64,000 bases of DNA from Helichrysum umbraculigerum. Lineage: Eukaryota; Streptophyta; Magnoliopsida; Asterales; Asteraceae. The position numbers were made by a program, and so were the translations under genes. The notes below the pieces were generated by a model. That model did not search any database. It was given only the letters and a program-made list of their open reading frames with translations, and was not told where the DNA came from. This document shows positions 20,301-31,586 of the stretch, in pieces. Position 1 is the first letter of the stretch. Each line of letters opens with the position of its first letter. The stretch spans positions 71,335,837 through 71,399,836 of the forward strand of contig CATIUR010000004.1 in the NCBI GenBank assembly GCA_949592205.1, read 5' to 3'.

Positions 20301-21374
20301 CCTAGCTTTCATCAACGAAATCAAAGGAATAGCTACACCATCCCGTTCTCCTCGAGCCACAACATATGACCCTTCGGAGATTGGGATCCTAACCAACTTC
20401 TGGTGACAATCAATACTAGCCTTATTCTGACTCAACCAATCCATACCAATTATTACATCGAAACTAGGGATTGGCATCAACAAGAAGGAAATAGGAAAAA
20501 CGTGATCATCAATAGTAATATTAGCTCCAGTCACCGAGGTGGTAACAGGAACTAACTTACCACTAACTATTTCTACTTCTATAGGCTTTGTTATCACAGT
20601 AGGGGCTAATTTCAACTTATCACAAAATTGCACAGAAATGAAAGTACAATTAGCACCCGAATCAAACAATACACGTGCAGGTACAGAGTTTATAAGAAAT
20701 GTACCCGTGATAACATCTTCAGTACGCACGGCCTCATCAACCGTCATCTGAAAAGCCCTACTAGTTGCTGGAGGAGGGTTCTTTCTTTTCTGACCGGAAG
20801 ATCCCGAACTCCCGACCGAACCCGACCCCGTCGACCTTGCCTCCGGACATTGACCAACCCTATGCCCTTCTTTCTTACAAGTCCAGCAAACAAAATTTGG
20901 ATAACGGCAACTCTTTATCTCATGACCTAATTCACCACACTTCATACATTTGTTTGTCTTAGCCGTACACGGACCATCATGCCGAGACCTACACGAACTA
21001 CACCAGTTGGAACTGTTAAAACTTCCCGAAGAACTACTTCTTCCAACAAATTTCTTACCACCTTGCCGATTCCCTTGCCACTTAGATTTATTCCTACCCG
21101 AAAATTCAGTTCTTGCCTTAGAGAAACTTGTATCCTTTCCTTGCCATAATCTCAAACCTCTCAAATCACTATCAGCAGATCTTGCAAGATTGAAAGCATG
21201 TGATAAATCCTTAGCCAATCTCACAACCGTACGGTAGTTATCCGGTAAAGCATCCACAAATTGTTCAATTTGAGTTTTCTCATCCGGAACCCATTGTTGC
21301 ACGAACCTAAGCTTATCCGTAAACTGTGAAATCAATTCATCAATAGTCATGTCATCCTTTAATCGAAGATTCAC
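17373..21374 (-). CDS. pol: gag (C-terminal part) and pol polyprotein of element A
   Basis: An open stretch of 1333 codons; its first codon is an internal GTG after a nonsense codon, not a true start. In order: gag C-part; zinc knuckles CMKCGELGHEIKSC (143-156) and CWTCKKEGHRVGQC (163-176); aspartic protease LFDSGAN (236-242); reverse transcriptase about 430-615 with VFIDDILIYS (571-580); RNase H about 715-830 (YCDAS, THDLELAA, TDHKSLQ); integrase zinc region (H907, H915, C945, C948). The integrase core has D978, D1039 (SDRD) and E1075 (QSERTIQ). A C-terminal chromodomain-like stretch (1275-1325) ends in LVKWRHSLGSNLTWE. Gag and pol share one frame, as in the Tekay/Del branch. The chromodomain is expected to steer integration to heterochromatin. 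No stop or frameshift was seen in this part. The product would copy and insert the element, but gag is broken upstream. Confidence 0.95.
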   Translation of the reverse strand: MNLRLKDDMTIDELISQFTDKLRFVQQWVPDEKTQIEQFVDALPDNYRTVVRLAKDLSHAFNLARSADSDLRGLRLWQGKDTSFSKARTEFSGRNKSKWQGNRQGGKKFVGRSSSSGSFNSSNWCSSCRSRHDGPCTAKTNKCMKCGELGHEIKSCRYPNFVCWTCKKEGHRVGQCPEARSTGSGSVGSSGSSGQKRKNPPPATSRAFQMTVDEAVRTEDVITGTFLINSVPARVLFDSGANCTFISVQFCDKLKLAPTVITKPIEVEIVSGKLVPVTTSVTGANITIDDHVFPISFLLMPIPSFDVIIGMDWLSQNKASIDCHQKLVRIPISEGSYVVARGERDGVAIPLISLMKARKSLSKGCESYLAYVVDAKLERKTISDVPVVCEYPEVFPDELPGLPPVREVEYRIDLVPGSSPIAKAPYRLAPSEIREMMNQIQELLDKGFIRPSSSPWGDPVLFVKKKDGSLRMCIDYRELNKRTVKNKYPFPRIDDLFDQLQGSSVYSKIDLRSGYHQVRVCEEDIPKTAFRTRYGHYEFLVMPFGLTNAPAVFMDLMNRVCRPFLDQFVIVFIDDILIYSKSETEHATHLRLVLETLRREQLYAKFSKCEFWIREVQFLGHIICRDGVKVDPSKVAAVMNWNAPKSVSEIRSFLGLAGYYRKFIKDFSKIAGPLTKLTRKDEKYVWTDQQEQAFQTLKQLLCQTPILALPEGTDDFVVYCDASYSGLGCVLMQRDRVIAYASRQLKPHEKNYPTHDLELAAVVFALKLWRHYLYGTRCVVCTDHKSLQYVFSQKELNMRQRRWLELIKDYDCEIRYHPGKANVVADALSRKNTPDRVFYLKVNVSSNLIDQIKVVQLEALKDQNLKTEIMLKRKDELVDDSRGLKTYQSRAWIPSIGGIRDLILNEAHKSRMSIHPGSTRMYNDLKPLYWWPTMKTDIAKFVGFCHICAQVKAEHQKPYGSLKQLEIPEWKWDHITMDFVTKLPRTARGNDMIWVIVDRLTKSAHFLATSETASLTKLAQLYVNEIVSRHGIPLSIVSDRDTRFASRFWQSLQQELGTRVNLSTAYHPQTDGQSERTIQTLEDMLRACIMEFGGSWDSHLPLVEFTYNNSYHSSIGMPPYEMLYGRRCRTPTCWLEAGEKQFAGPDIVQITADKVAIAREKLKAARDRQKQYADPKRRPVVFSECELVYLKVSPWKGVIRFGKRGKLAPRYIGPFKIRQVVNDQSMALDLPPELSGIHDTFNVCYLRKCNIEDQSQILPLQDLKVDQTQKLVEEPVEIVDRKITKLRKKQIPMVLVKWRHSLGSNLTWETEESMKSRHPGLLDRAEISGTKSP

Positions 21375-21950
21375 AAACTCTCTTCGAATCCTAGCAATAT
21401 CAAAATCCGAACAGTATTGGTTACGAACCGCCTGATGAAATTGAGTCCAATTAATATATTCCTTTTGTTGTTACGGCAAGTGTCCGGTAACAGAATCCCA
21501 CCAAACCATCGCATCATCCTTCATGCATTGAACCGCATATTTAACTTTAAGTTCCTCATCACAGCAAGTTACATCAAATTTGCGTTCCATATCCCTAAGC
21601 CAATTCAAAGTTACCGTAGGATTTTTACTTCCTTGAAATTCCGGTGGTCGACTAGCCATAAAAGTCTTGTATGAACACTTCTTTTCTGATTGAGAGGATG
21701 AACCAGAACCAAAGACTGGAGTTTGCTAAAATAACTGTCTGGTCGCAGCTTCCTCAGCTTTTCTCTTGAATTCCCTAAGGAATACTAACTCGTCTTCCAT
21801 CTCATGAATATACTCATCTCGGTTAGATTGTTGTCCGGTTGGTTGAGAAGTACCATTATGATCATGTTGCTCGGTATGAGTCCCGATTTGAGGAGCGACG
21901 ATCCTGGAGGCATTGTTGGGGTTGGTGGTCGGTGGTTCGTTATCTGCCAT
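21375..21950 (-). pseudogene. gag: gag N-terminal part of element A with two nonsense codons
   Basis: The frame starts with a real ATG at 21950 (MADNEPPTTNPNNASR), runs through a charged helix (EMEDELVFLREFKRKAEEAA) and the capsid-like core (TVTLNWLRDMERKFDV, AMVWWDSVTGHLP), and is in the same frame as pol. A TAG at 21726-21728 and a TAA at 21471-21473 interrupt it. Everything else reads through, so the two point changes alone break gag. Ty3-type gag forms the particle in which reverse transcription takes place. A copy with these stops would need gag from another element. They could also be host-specific damage after insertion. Confidence 0.9.
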
Positions 21951-22124
21951 TTCTGAAATTCAACACAACACTTGAACTTTTGTTAATCGTTAGCATCTAA
22001 ATACTAACTACCATCAACCAATACTAATCCCATACCCAAGAATGTTTGATATATCACGCTCGAGTTTTGGGATTGATCATTCAACAATGAACAATTATCT
22101 CAAAACTATGCTCTGATACCAATT
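21951..22124 (-). other. Leader and PBS of element A
   Basis: On minus, TTGGTATCAGAGC (22110-22122) lies two bases after the LTR end and matches the initiator tRNA-Met PBS type. The ~125-nt leader to the gag ATG has no other feature. Confidence 0.9.
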
Positions 22125-24228
22125 TGTAACACCCCTCATTCCATAGTAATAATATTATAGATAATACGGAAGCGAAGATAAATAAAATGCCATAATTTGT
22201 TACATATTCTCCGAAAATACCAAAAACAGTTTAGATGTTTAAGACACATCAACTTGATACTTGTTCCAAAAGATTAGCATGACGGGGTATTATATAGACT
22301 AAACTGAACTGTTACAAAAATAATCAGAGTAGCTTGAATATCAAACATTCCATGTTTCCAAGGTTTGAGCTTCATGCTACCCACCCGCATGCACAAACAA
22401 AAGTCTGCAGGAAGTAACAACGAGGGATTAGCACATAGCTAAGTGAGTAAATCCAACACTCAACATTTAACTTAGCTAAACCAATTAACTACAACAAATA
22501 TTCGCAAACACATCAGTCAACAACAACTTAATGAGGATCGGCGGATCCGGGGATAACCTTAGTACCCGGGCGGCTCCCCAAGATCACTTATCCAAACATA
22601 TCCGTATGGCCATAACGGACGAGACCGATAGCTAGTGTTTATTATACTTAGGTACAGTTCAGCACACACAACAAATGAAGTACATCCCTGTACCATTCAC
22701 ACAACAACACACTAGCCCAACCAACAGTTCATCAACTCGTTGACCTCATTAACAACAACGCACGAAGGCCACACAAAGCACATATAGGCATATGATCAAC
22801 AATAACAACTAATCAACTCAATAAACAAGTCTACGTTTACCCGTCGTAATCAAATGATTACAACTAAGCCAAACGGTAAGTTTTGAATCCACTCACCAAT
22901 ACCTTCGTCCTCAACTACTCAGATTCTCGGGGCAACTTTGTCTTTCAAAGGATCTGAGATTCAACACCAATAAAAAGTTAGTAATCGAAATCGCCCAAAT
23001 ATAACTTATAAAAGTTCAACACATTTGGAACTCATTAATATAAACATCTAGATTACTAACTACTGATCATGCATATTCAATCATAATGTATCATATAATC
23101 ATCAATTAGTTATTTGTATTAAGATTGAAATAAATTACAAGAACTAAAATCAAAACATCCTGAAACCGGCCCCCAAGCCGCCGGCTTAACCATGGAAGCC
23201 GCCGGCTTCCCATGGCTAACCGCCGGGTCACCCCATTCACCCGCCGGGTGAATTGTGTTTTTCATCAACAGAACTTTATTGAGTTTTAAAGCCTCTAGCA
23301 TCCGCCGGTTTGGTCATTGACCCACCGGTTAGGGGTCACAAGCCGCCGGCTTGGTAGGTGAAGCCGCCGGCTTCTCCAACATCAAACAGAAACCGCCGGC
23401 TAGGCTCATCAAGCCGCCGGCTTCTCCTCCAGATCAAGAACAGCAGCAGCAGCTATGAATAATGCACGAACCAAAAACTACCAAAATCTCATTTTCGACC
23501 AAATATGCATAAAAACTCGATTTCGAAACTTGTAATAACTTCATACAATACTTATCTAACATATACCAACTTCCATAACATTTAAAGATTCAAGATTACA
23601 CCAAAATTATGCAATCAATTAGGTTTTCAACCATTTCCAAATCAAAGCTCATAATCATGGATTTGATGCATAGAACTAGTTAAGAATCACACATATGATT
23701 ACATGTCACAAATATTTACCATCTAAAACTCAAGAATCATCTCAATTATCAATTTCATCACTTATTCTAAAAATTGAGTTCATAACTAAAATCACTTACA
23801 AAGAGAAGGAAGAACAAGATGATCAAGCTAGATGATGATGATACTAGTAGATTACAATCTCCAATCACCTATTAGTTTGATGATTTCACTATAGGATTTA
23901 GGTTAGGGTTTATTTGTTTGTTCTAAGAAAAGAGATGAAATGAAATGGAAATTGGTAAAGTAACAAATAAAGGATCGGCCCATCTTTATAATCATTTAAC
24001 AGTGTGGGTATTTTATACCCGCTCTAAATCTATTGTCTGGCACTTAGTTACTAAATGCGAGAAATTCATTTTATTGTACCGTCAACTTTAATATATTAAA
24101 ACAAGCAACATTTTATAATCCACAATAAGTCCTAAGACATATTTCAGCAACTTTCACAAAATTATTTAAAACTATTAAATACTCAATTATAAATAGAAAA
24201 ATACCAGGTTACCGGAGAGGATGTTACA
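22125..24228 (-). repeat. 5' LTR of element A
   Basis: 2104 bp, TGTAACACCCCTC to GGATGTTACA on plus. It carries the same promoter as the 3' copy (CCAGACAATAG at 24030-24040). The GCCGCCGGC word array is at 23175-23423 and has one 21-bp unit more than the 3' copy. Confidence 0.95.
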
Positions 24229-25343
24229 ATAATCTTGTTGATAGAGCTATATAACATCTAAATCAGTAGTAAATAAGTACTATAAGTGAAGGGTTCGATG
24301 ATTTATACCAAGATTAATGAAGAACAATGGTGGAGATGATGAAGAAGATGATGTTCTTGAGCTTTCTTCCTTCTTCTAGATCTTCAAATGGTGATTTATG
24401 GTGGATATTTGTGGTTGGAGGTGGAGTGGAGGACTGATTTAATTCAGTGTTTTTAGAGAGAGAGGTGGTTTGAGAGAAAAGAGAGAATAATGTTGAGTGT
24501 AGAAATGAGAAAATGCATGGAGAGTTTGTGGTTGTAAGGCTTAACATAATCATCACATTGCATGTAAAAGGAGAGGGCAAAGGGGGTGGTGACCACATGG
24601 GGGGCCCGGCCCATGGGGGGTCCCACACAAGGGTATTTTGGTCATTTTACTTTTCCCAATTTAATTCGTTGCGTTTCCCGTTCGTTTACCCGATTGTTCA
24701 GACGTTTATTTATACGTTAAACGTTTTATACACACATTTAAGTAACGGTTAAAATTCCGATATTTTCAATTGAAATATTTTATCTAGATACTTGAAAACA
24801 TTTGTAAAAATGTTCCGTTAGTTTATCGGTCTCGATTTGCGTGCTAGTTCTACGGAGGTTTAATCGCGTAACGTTTTAATTGGACGTTTTTATTGACGAA
24901 TTATTATACAATGTTTTCAGTAATAATTTCATGCAAAATAATATTTTTTAAATTATAAAAATATATTTTTGACTTTCGTTCGACTGTCGGGCGCGTTCTG
25001 CGCGTTTCTGTTGCGTTTGCATTACTTTATACGGTATTAATGATTCGTTAAATATCATCACCATAATATTTGTAAGTTTTTGAGTTTATTAAATAATTTC
25101 ATATTATTTAATGTTTTGTTCACCAACGTCCGTATTTATACTGTGTCGGACTCCGTCCGGTTGTTTCGCGTAATTACAACTAATTACGTATGCGTAATAT
25201 AAAACAATTACAGGCATGTATATTCACATAAATATACAAATAGTTACAAGTAATTACAAGTATTTAGCCTAATACTAAACTAAACACACGTAATTAGGGT
25301 TTCTAGCAGGTTAATCAGTAACCCTGAATTGTCAGGTGTCACA
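24229..25343 (-). repeat. LTR B#1, left-hand part resumed after element A
   Basis: Resumes as ATAATCTTGTTGATAGAG, matching 36335 and 39714, and ends GTCAGGTGTCACA before a PPT. On minus this is the promoter half. A TATAAATA box lies near 24709-24716. A purine/pyrimidine-biased leader follows (24300-24600), and small frames in it are not genes. The same segment recurs at 36336-37439 and 39714-40756. Confidence 0.85.
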
Positions 25344-25380
25344 TTCTTCCCCTGTTAGGAGAATTTCGTCCCGAAATTAG
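25344..25380 (-). other. PPT and pre-PPT hairpin of element B
   Basis: On minus, AACAGGGGAAGAA precedes the LTR. Upstream lies AATTTCGGGACGAAATT (stem of 7 bp), the B-family version of the hairpin seen in A and C. Confidence 0.8.
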
Positions 25381-26200
25381 TTTGTCGTCGCAGTCTGAGG
25401 GGTATCTAAGAATAGATGTGGGTGTTTCAGTGGCATTTGGTCTTCCCGTTCCCAAGTGAATTCAGGACCGCGCCTAGAATTCCACCGGACTTTAACGATG
25501 GGAATACGACTCTGTTTCAAGCGTTTGACCTCACGGTCCATGATTTATGCTGGCTCCTCGACGAAATAGAGTTTGTCATCTATGTGGATTTCGTCGAGCG
25601 GGATTACAAGTGTCTCATCAGACAGACATTTCTTCAAGTTAGAAATGTGGAATGTTTTGTGCACGCTACAGAGTTGTGGCGGTAGCTGAAGTCGATACGC
25701 CACCGGACCAATTCTTTCAAGAATCTCAAAAGGTCCGATGTACCTAGGGTTTAGTTTACCGCGTTTACCAAAACAAATGACACCTTTCCAAGGTGATACT
25801 TTTAGAAGTACTTTGTCCCCGACCTGAAATTCGAGGGGTTTGCATCTCACGTCAGCGTAACTCTTCTGACGATCACGTGCGGCTTTCAGCCGGTTTTGAA
25901 TGGTCACGATTTTCTCGGTTGTCTCATGGATGATTTCAGGACCAGTGAGTTGGCTATCACCGATTTTGGTCCAACAGATGGGTGATCGACACTTTCTACC
26001 ATAAAGTGCCTCGAAGGGTGCAGCACCAATGCTGGTGTGGTAACTGTTGTTGTAGGAGAACTCACACAAAGGTAGGTAGTCTTCCCAGTTGTTTCCGAAG
26101 TCAACTACGCAGGCGCGCAGCATGTCTTCTAAGGTTTGGATGGTTCGTTCACTTTGACCATCAGTTTGGGGGTGATAAGCAGTACTCATATCGAGTGGGG
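25381..26200 (-). pseudogene. pol: Integrase C-terminal part and chromodomain of element B (broken)
   Basis: From 26189 the frame reads MSTAYHPQTDGQSERTIQ (integrase third catalytic residue region), then KVSPWKGVICFGKRGKLNPRY and HISNLKKC. It stops at a TAA (25545-25547) inside the linker to the chromodomain. The chromodomain follows in the same frame: KRLKQSRIPIVKVRW, GPEFTWERED, ending about 25379. The integrase zinc region and the first two catalytic aspartates are absent. They are removed by a deletion of roughly 170 residues, and the join near 26200 also shifts frame. This copy cannot encode integrase. Confidence 0.85.
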
Positions 26201-27630
26201 TTTGATTTCGAATTGTTTTTCCATGCCTCGCAAGGCCTCCTTTTTGATGTTTTTCTCGTTGAGTGCTTCGAGTTGAGTGGAATGAATTTGAGAAATAAGA
26301 TCGTTGTGTATGGTTAAACCAAGGGCTCGAACTCGAAGGGGTTTCACTCGTTCTTTTCGGCTTAGGGCATCGGCAACAACGTTAGCCTTGCCCGAGTGGT
26401 ATCGGATTTCGCAGTCGTAGTCGCTAAGTAACTCGACCCAACGACGTTGTCTCATGTTTAGGTCCTTCTGATCAAAGATATGTTGAAGGCTTTTATGGTC
26501 AGCGAAGATAGTACATTTTGTGCCATACAGGTAGTGTCTCCAGATTTTGAGTGCAAAAACTACAGCTCCCAATTCGAGGTCATGGGTGGTGTAGTTCTTT
26601 TCGTGGATTTTCAGTTGTCGTGAGGCGTAGGCGATGACTTTTTCACATTGCGTTAACACACAACCTAGTCCTTGGTGTGAGGCATCGCAGTAAACTACGA
26701 AATCATCGTTGCCTTCGGGTAAGGACAGGATTGGTGCACTGCAGAGTTTCTGTTTCAGAAGTTGGAATGCTGACTCTTGTTTATCGGTCCCATCGAATTT
26801 CTTATCTTTCTGAGTCAGCGAGGTTAATGGTTGAGCAATTCGGGAAAAGTTCTCGATGAATCGCCGGTAATACCCAGCAAGACCTAAGAGTTGTCGTACC
26901 TTGGTTGGAGTAGTAGGTGCTTTCCAGCACTTGATGGCCTCAATCTTGGCTGGATCAACATGTATCCCTTGACTGTCAACGACATGCCCTAGGAACTGTA
27001 CTGTTCGCATCCAGAACTCACACTTGGAGAACTTGGCGTATAACTCCTCGTGTCTGAGTAATTCCAAGATAGTTTTCAGGTGTTGGCCACGTTTGGTTTC
27101 GTTGTGAGAGTAGATCAAGATGTCATCGATGAACACGATGACAAACTAATCTAGATATGGTTTGTACACCCGATTCATAAGGTCTATGAATACAGCCGGT
27201 GCGTTGGTTAATCGAAAAGACATCACTTGGAATACGTAATGCCCGTAGCGAGTTCGAAAGGCGGTTTTTGGGATATCGGCATCTCGAACGCGGAGTTGGT
27301 GATTACCAGACCGAAGGTCGATCTTTGAGTAAAAGCTTGAACCTTGAAGTTGGTCAAATAAGTCATCGATTCTAGGAAGTGGGTATCGGTTTTTGATGGT
27401 AAGTTTGTTCAGGTTTCGCCTACCAGTCTCCCCCTGTATGAACAAGGTTCCACCGGTAGCGACAGGTATGCGGGTGATTTTATCAAAACAGGCGATCTCG
27501 GCACGATGTTTGGACAACCAGTCTATGCTTAAGAAGATATCAAAGTTTTAGTTTTTAACGGTTATTAGGTTTATGCAGAAAAGCTCGTTTGTGAGGTTTA
27601 GAGCGCAGTTATGCAAGTAGTTTATAAATT
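26186..27630 (-). pseudogene. pol: Protease, reverse transcriptase and RNase H remnants of element B
   Basis: In minus order: a protease tail near 27620-27500 (CALN-like stretch, a TAA at 27548-27550, then FDIF...DWLSKHRAEIACF). It is fused by a deletion of about 160 residues to the RT at NLNKLTIKNRYPLPRIDDL. The RT then continues through YSKIDLRSGNHQL to a TAG (27146-27148) just before the active site. After the stop the same frame carries FIDDILIYS, then RNase H (YCDASHQGLGCVL, THDLELGAVVF, ADHKSLQHIF, VVADALSRK). It ends in a frameshifted tail at 26186. The RT has lost key-looking residues (GNHQL, VMSFRL). This is clearly dead but of the same chromovirus type as element A. Confidence 0.85.
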
Positions 27631-29350
27631 TTGACATTTATATATAAACAATTTGTGGAGGAGCTGATGTAAAATCTGTCGAAAATTTTCTATGTTAAGA
27701 CTTTGTTTGAGAATTTAGAGTCCATTGAAAATTCTAGTTAATCAAATATATTAGAAAAATCTGGCTATCAGTAAGACGTTGAAAATTTATGCCTAACCAA
27801 ATTTGCTGAACATTAGAAGTTATAAATGATTCCGTGCATATGTTTGGTGAAAATTCTTTAAAAACTGATTTGTTAGATACATGCTGAAAAACTCTTGATA
27901 TTGTGAAGTGTTGTGAATTCTCGTTGATTCTCATGGTTATGTATCCTTAACGAAAGGGGAATAAAAGAATGAATTAGATTTTTGTATGAGAATTAAGATT
28001 ATTGTAGGCCTGTTCGGAAGTAAATCGCAGATTAAGTCGTCATCAGATAAGTAGTCGTTCACAGTGGAGTTGGCCATCACTTTCGAGAGAGAGTTCTTTC
28101 AAAATCGCGAATTAGTAACAAGTTTCAGAAATAGTCATAATGATGACAGAATAGTGTTCTCAAAGTAGTTAATCATGACTATGGTATCATTTCGAAATGA
28201 ACAAATGTTTAGTAAAGATGTTTGGTAAAGATGGCTAATAATTATGTAGTTGCAAATAGCCCATGCAGGAGTGTTTAGAATGTTCAAGTCATAATCTGAA
28301 GCAGTTTGTGGACTTAGTCATTGTGAGTATCCTTCGCAATGCTAATTCGGTGATGTTTGGAGCAGTCAAGGTCATGAATCAAGTTACGAATCAAGTTATG
28401 AGCAAATCGTTTGGCAAGCGTGTTGAAAAGGTGACCAATCATGATCACGTAGTAAGTCTCGTGTCTTAAACGAATTGTTGACACACAAGTCAAAGAATGA
28501 TCTATCGTGATCAAGTGAAGAGTTTTGTGAATCGTCGAAATCCATACGACTGTTGGAGGAATTTATTCCAATATGTAGGTGTTGTGGTTTACCAAGTTCA
28601 CCATCGGACCCCTGTATGACAACGGGTCCTAGTGGTTGGAGTGTCAGTAGTAGTGGTAAGAGTAAGACAAGGTCTAGTTGGAGGTGGTGTGTCTGTCCTT
28701 CTAGTCGTATGTAGCACGCGCGCTCCATTGGTCTATGATAAAAGTGAGAACGATGAGTGCGTAGTGAAGGAAGTAGGTGTAGTTCGTTTAGGTGACAAAG
28801 TATCGTACAGTTTAAGTTCTTTACGTGTTCCCGAGTGATTTAGTTGCGAGCGGGAATAAGAGAGTGAAGTAGGTGTCACTCATTTGGGTGGCGAATCCTT
28901 TGGTGGATTCTCCTCAAGTGAGTCATATTCGATTATATTGTTGCCCGATGCGGTTGGACGAGTGGGTACAATGGAAATCTCCACAGTAGTGAGTAAGGCT
29001 AGAGCCTCGTTTTCAGAGTTGGGTGACGTAGCTGTGGGAGTGGTTGCCGTGAATAGTGGCAAATAATTTCGTATACGTAAGGTTACATATAGAAATATAA
29101 TAACCTAGTACATAAGCACGTATAAGGGTTGGTCCCGTTCTATCCTCGGTTTATGTTACTACCGTATTCTCATTTACTACAACCATTTCAGGTCTTGCAT
29201 CGATTCTCCTTTAATTATACATAGTTGATCAAGCTATGTTAAATTAAATTCAAATGATGCAATTGCTAAACCAGTTATACCAAAAGAGGAATACTAACCT
29301 AACGGTCGTAGTCTAGGTCACTAATGCAATCCTAGTTCGCTATAACCTTA
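27631..29350 (-). other. Decayed internal region of element B (gag/leader position)
   Basis: This should hold gag, leader and PBS of B on minus, but no zinc knuckle or capsid motif could be read. A short open stretch at 29062-28880 is rich in T, S and P and might be a gag N-terminus. Just before the next LTR, CGCTATAACCTTA resembles a mutated PBS. The rest is unassigned. Confidence 0.35.
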
Positions 29351-31188
29351 TGTCGCACCCCCAAAACACATGGCAGCGGAAACATGAGGTGTCATGGGGG
29401 CGCCGACCAAATTAAATATCACGACACAAGATTAAAGCAAACGACCTCTATATGAGACGTTTGAAAATATTACATACCATAAATTCAAATTGTTTACAAC
29501 CGTTGTACAAAACATTAGATTTCGCATAAAATGTGTAGATTACATAACTACAAACTATAGTAAAATGCAATCTAAATCCTTTGAGTTTGAAAGCAATGCG
29601 ACTCGAGCTACGCTATCCATAAGTGTCCTACTGCTGTGGGTTACCTGAGAAATACATGCTAAAAAGGTCAACATAAAGTTGGTTAGTTCATAGAGTTGTT
29701 TAACAATTGTTTAAATATTGGTATAAAACCCAATAGTATGAAACACGAGTTATGAAACACAAGGTTTTAACAGTTGTATCATTCAACAATGATAAGTAAT
29801 TGTATCGTTTAACAAACGATATGTAAATGTGTTGAGTAAATGTATCGTTAACAAACGATAAATAAATATGTAGTTGCATGAATGCAAAAATATGTATACC
29901 ATTTGCCATGAGCTCATAGTCCGAAGCTTAACAATGTGTGTCGTGCCTCTTTCGAGTACACGATCGTGGGTGCCCCAATGCAAGTGTCTAATCCGGTACA
30001 CTCGTTATGAACAAATATTAATACGTCCGTTTGACAGGTTAGCGCGACTAACCCGGACGGGGATTGTCAGTACCAAATAGATCTATTTACTAATATTCAC
30101 GCTTTAGCAAAACTAACAAACTATGATGTGTAGGGCCTTTGTGGATTAGTGTGTTTACTCATGCAATCCGTATAGCGTTGTTTATGGTACTTGTGTTCAT
30201 AAAAGCAGTTGTACAAAGCAAGAGTAATAAGCAGTTGTAGTATGTATTCTCCCCCAAAATAGTTATAAAACAGTAAAAAGAGGGGCTATGAAACTCACCT
30301 TAGGTTAGCAAGTAGCAAGCAAATATCAAATAAGCAAGCAAAGTCCAAAGCGCAACCTTCTAACGTCCTAAACGTATAAGGTTGGGTATAAGTAGATGTC
30401 TCAAAAGACCATCTATAGTGATTGTATAAGTGGGGGTCAATGTTGTAACACCCGGTCAAAAAGTCAAAATCCTCATCCAATTTGAAACTTTTTATAATCG
30501 TATTTTTATATATACAATTATAACTCAGCGAACGAAAACTTTACAATTTGTATAACGAATAATAATAATGAGTATTTAATAATCGCAAATAAATCCATTT
30601 GAAGTCACGTTATATTTTTAATCGAGTAAAACAAATTTTGATTTAATTAATTATTAACCGGAAGAACGGAAATAGAAATTTAAAAATATTAAATTTATAT
30701 ATATCATTCGGGTACAAAATACGGGTATTTTACACTGCGAAATAGGAACGAAGTGGGGAAAAACTCCTCCCCACCTCTTTGGATCAGCCACCCCAACCCC
30801 CCAAACCCCCTCATTCTTTCATTTTCATTTTATAAACACACACACACCAACTTAAACTCTCTCCACCCATTTATCACAAATTTTCGGATCTACAAATCGA
30901 CACACGAAATTTACATTTTCGAAATCATCAACAAGAGAGGAACAACATTTACAAAGGCAACATCATCATCTTCTTCCTCGTTTGACCTCGATTCGCATTT
31001 GTAAGAAATTCTCAAATTCTTAGATTTAATCATTTTGGAGTAATGTTTTAGTGTAAAAATGTTTACATAAGTTGCTTATAACCTAAACAACCAAGAAACC
31101 ACGATTTTTCAGCTTGAAAATGAGTTTGATTTGCGATTTTGGCCGGAAAAACGCGAAACCCGAAAGTTTCTGGGCTGCTGTTCTTGAG

Positions 31189-31434
31189 TGCGACACAAGC
31201 CTTGTGTCGCATACTGTGTCGCATGGATTACTCATGCGACACAACCCTTATGTCGTATTCTTGTGTCGTACCTTGTGTCGCAGACTCCATGCGACACAAC
31301 CCTTATGTCGCTATTGATTTAGCATCACACGCATTATGCGACACAACCACTGTGTCGCAGAGCTTCTGTGTCGCACTATGCGACACAACCATTGTGTCGC
31401 ATGAACCATTTTTGTGTCGCATGTTATGTCGCAG
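31189..31434 (+). repeat. TGCGACACAA hairpin array in LTR G
   Basis: Inverted repeats of TGCGACACAA, 3 nt, TTGTGTCGCA type. The first (31189-31211) has a perfect 10-bp stem. The one at 31378-31402 has an 11-bp stem. Others near 31234, 31290 and 31337 carry mismatches, and single TGTGTCGCA arms lie between them. The lead-in TGGGCTGCTGTTCTTGAG is shared with family A. Confidence 0.9.
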
Positions 31435-31586
31435 AAAACAGAAAGTTTAAAAACTCACATTTCCACTAAGTGTCGAGACCCTAAATTTTATCACTTGATT
31501 TCACCCAATTTCAAGTCCAGATGCGTTTTTCCTTAAAGCAATATAGTAGAAATAAAAATTTTCCAAGCTGACCTGGCAGCTCGACC

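Larger units (their letters stand above)
15278..24228 (-). mobile_element. Element A, complete Ty3/Gypsy chromovirus (Tekay/Del-like) with TSD ataat
   Basis: This 8951-bp element on minus lies between ataat copies at 15273-15277 and 24229-24233. The empty target is visible in LTR B#3 (about 39711) as GGACATAATCTTG. It has two near-identical LTRs, PBS, gag-pol and PPT. By eye the LTRs differ at about seven bases plus one 21-bp indel inside a word array. That is a very recent insertion. Two stops in gag make this copy defective in cis. Confidence 0.95.

Noticed and set aside
24314..24752. Small frames in the promoter half of LTR B (also near 36352-36741 and 39799-40237)
   Set aside because: The same frames recur with each LTR copy, have no domain, and lie in the leader region of the LTR.
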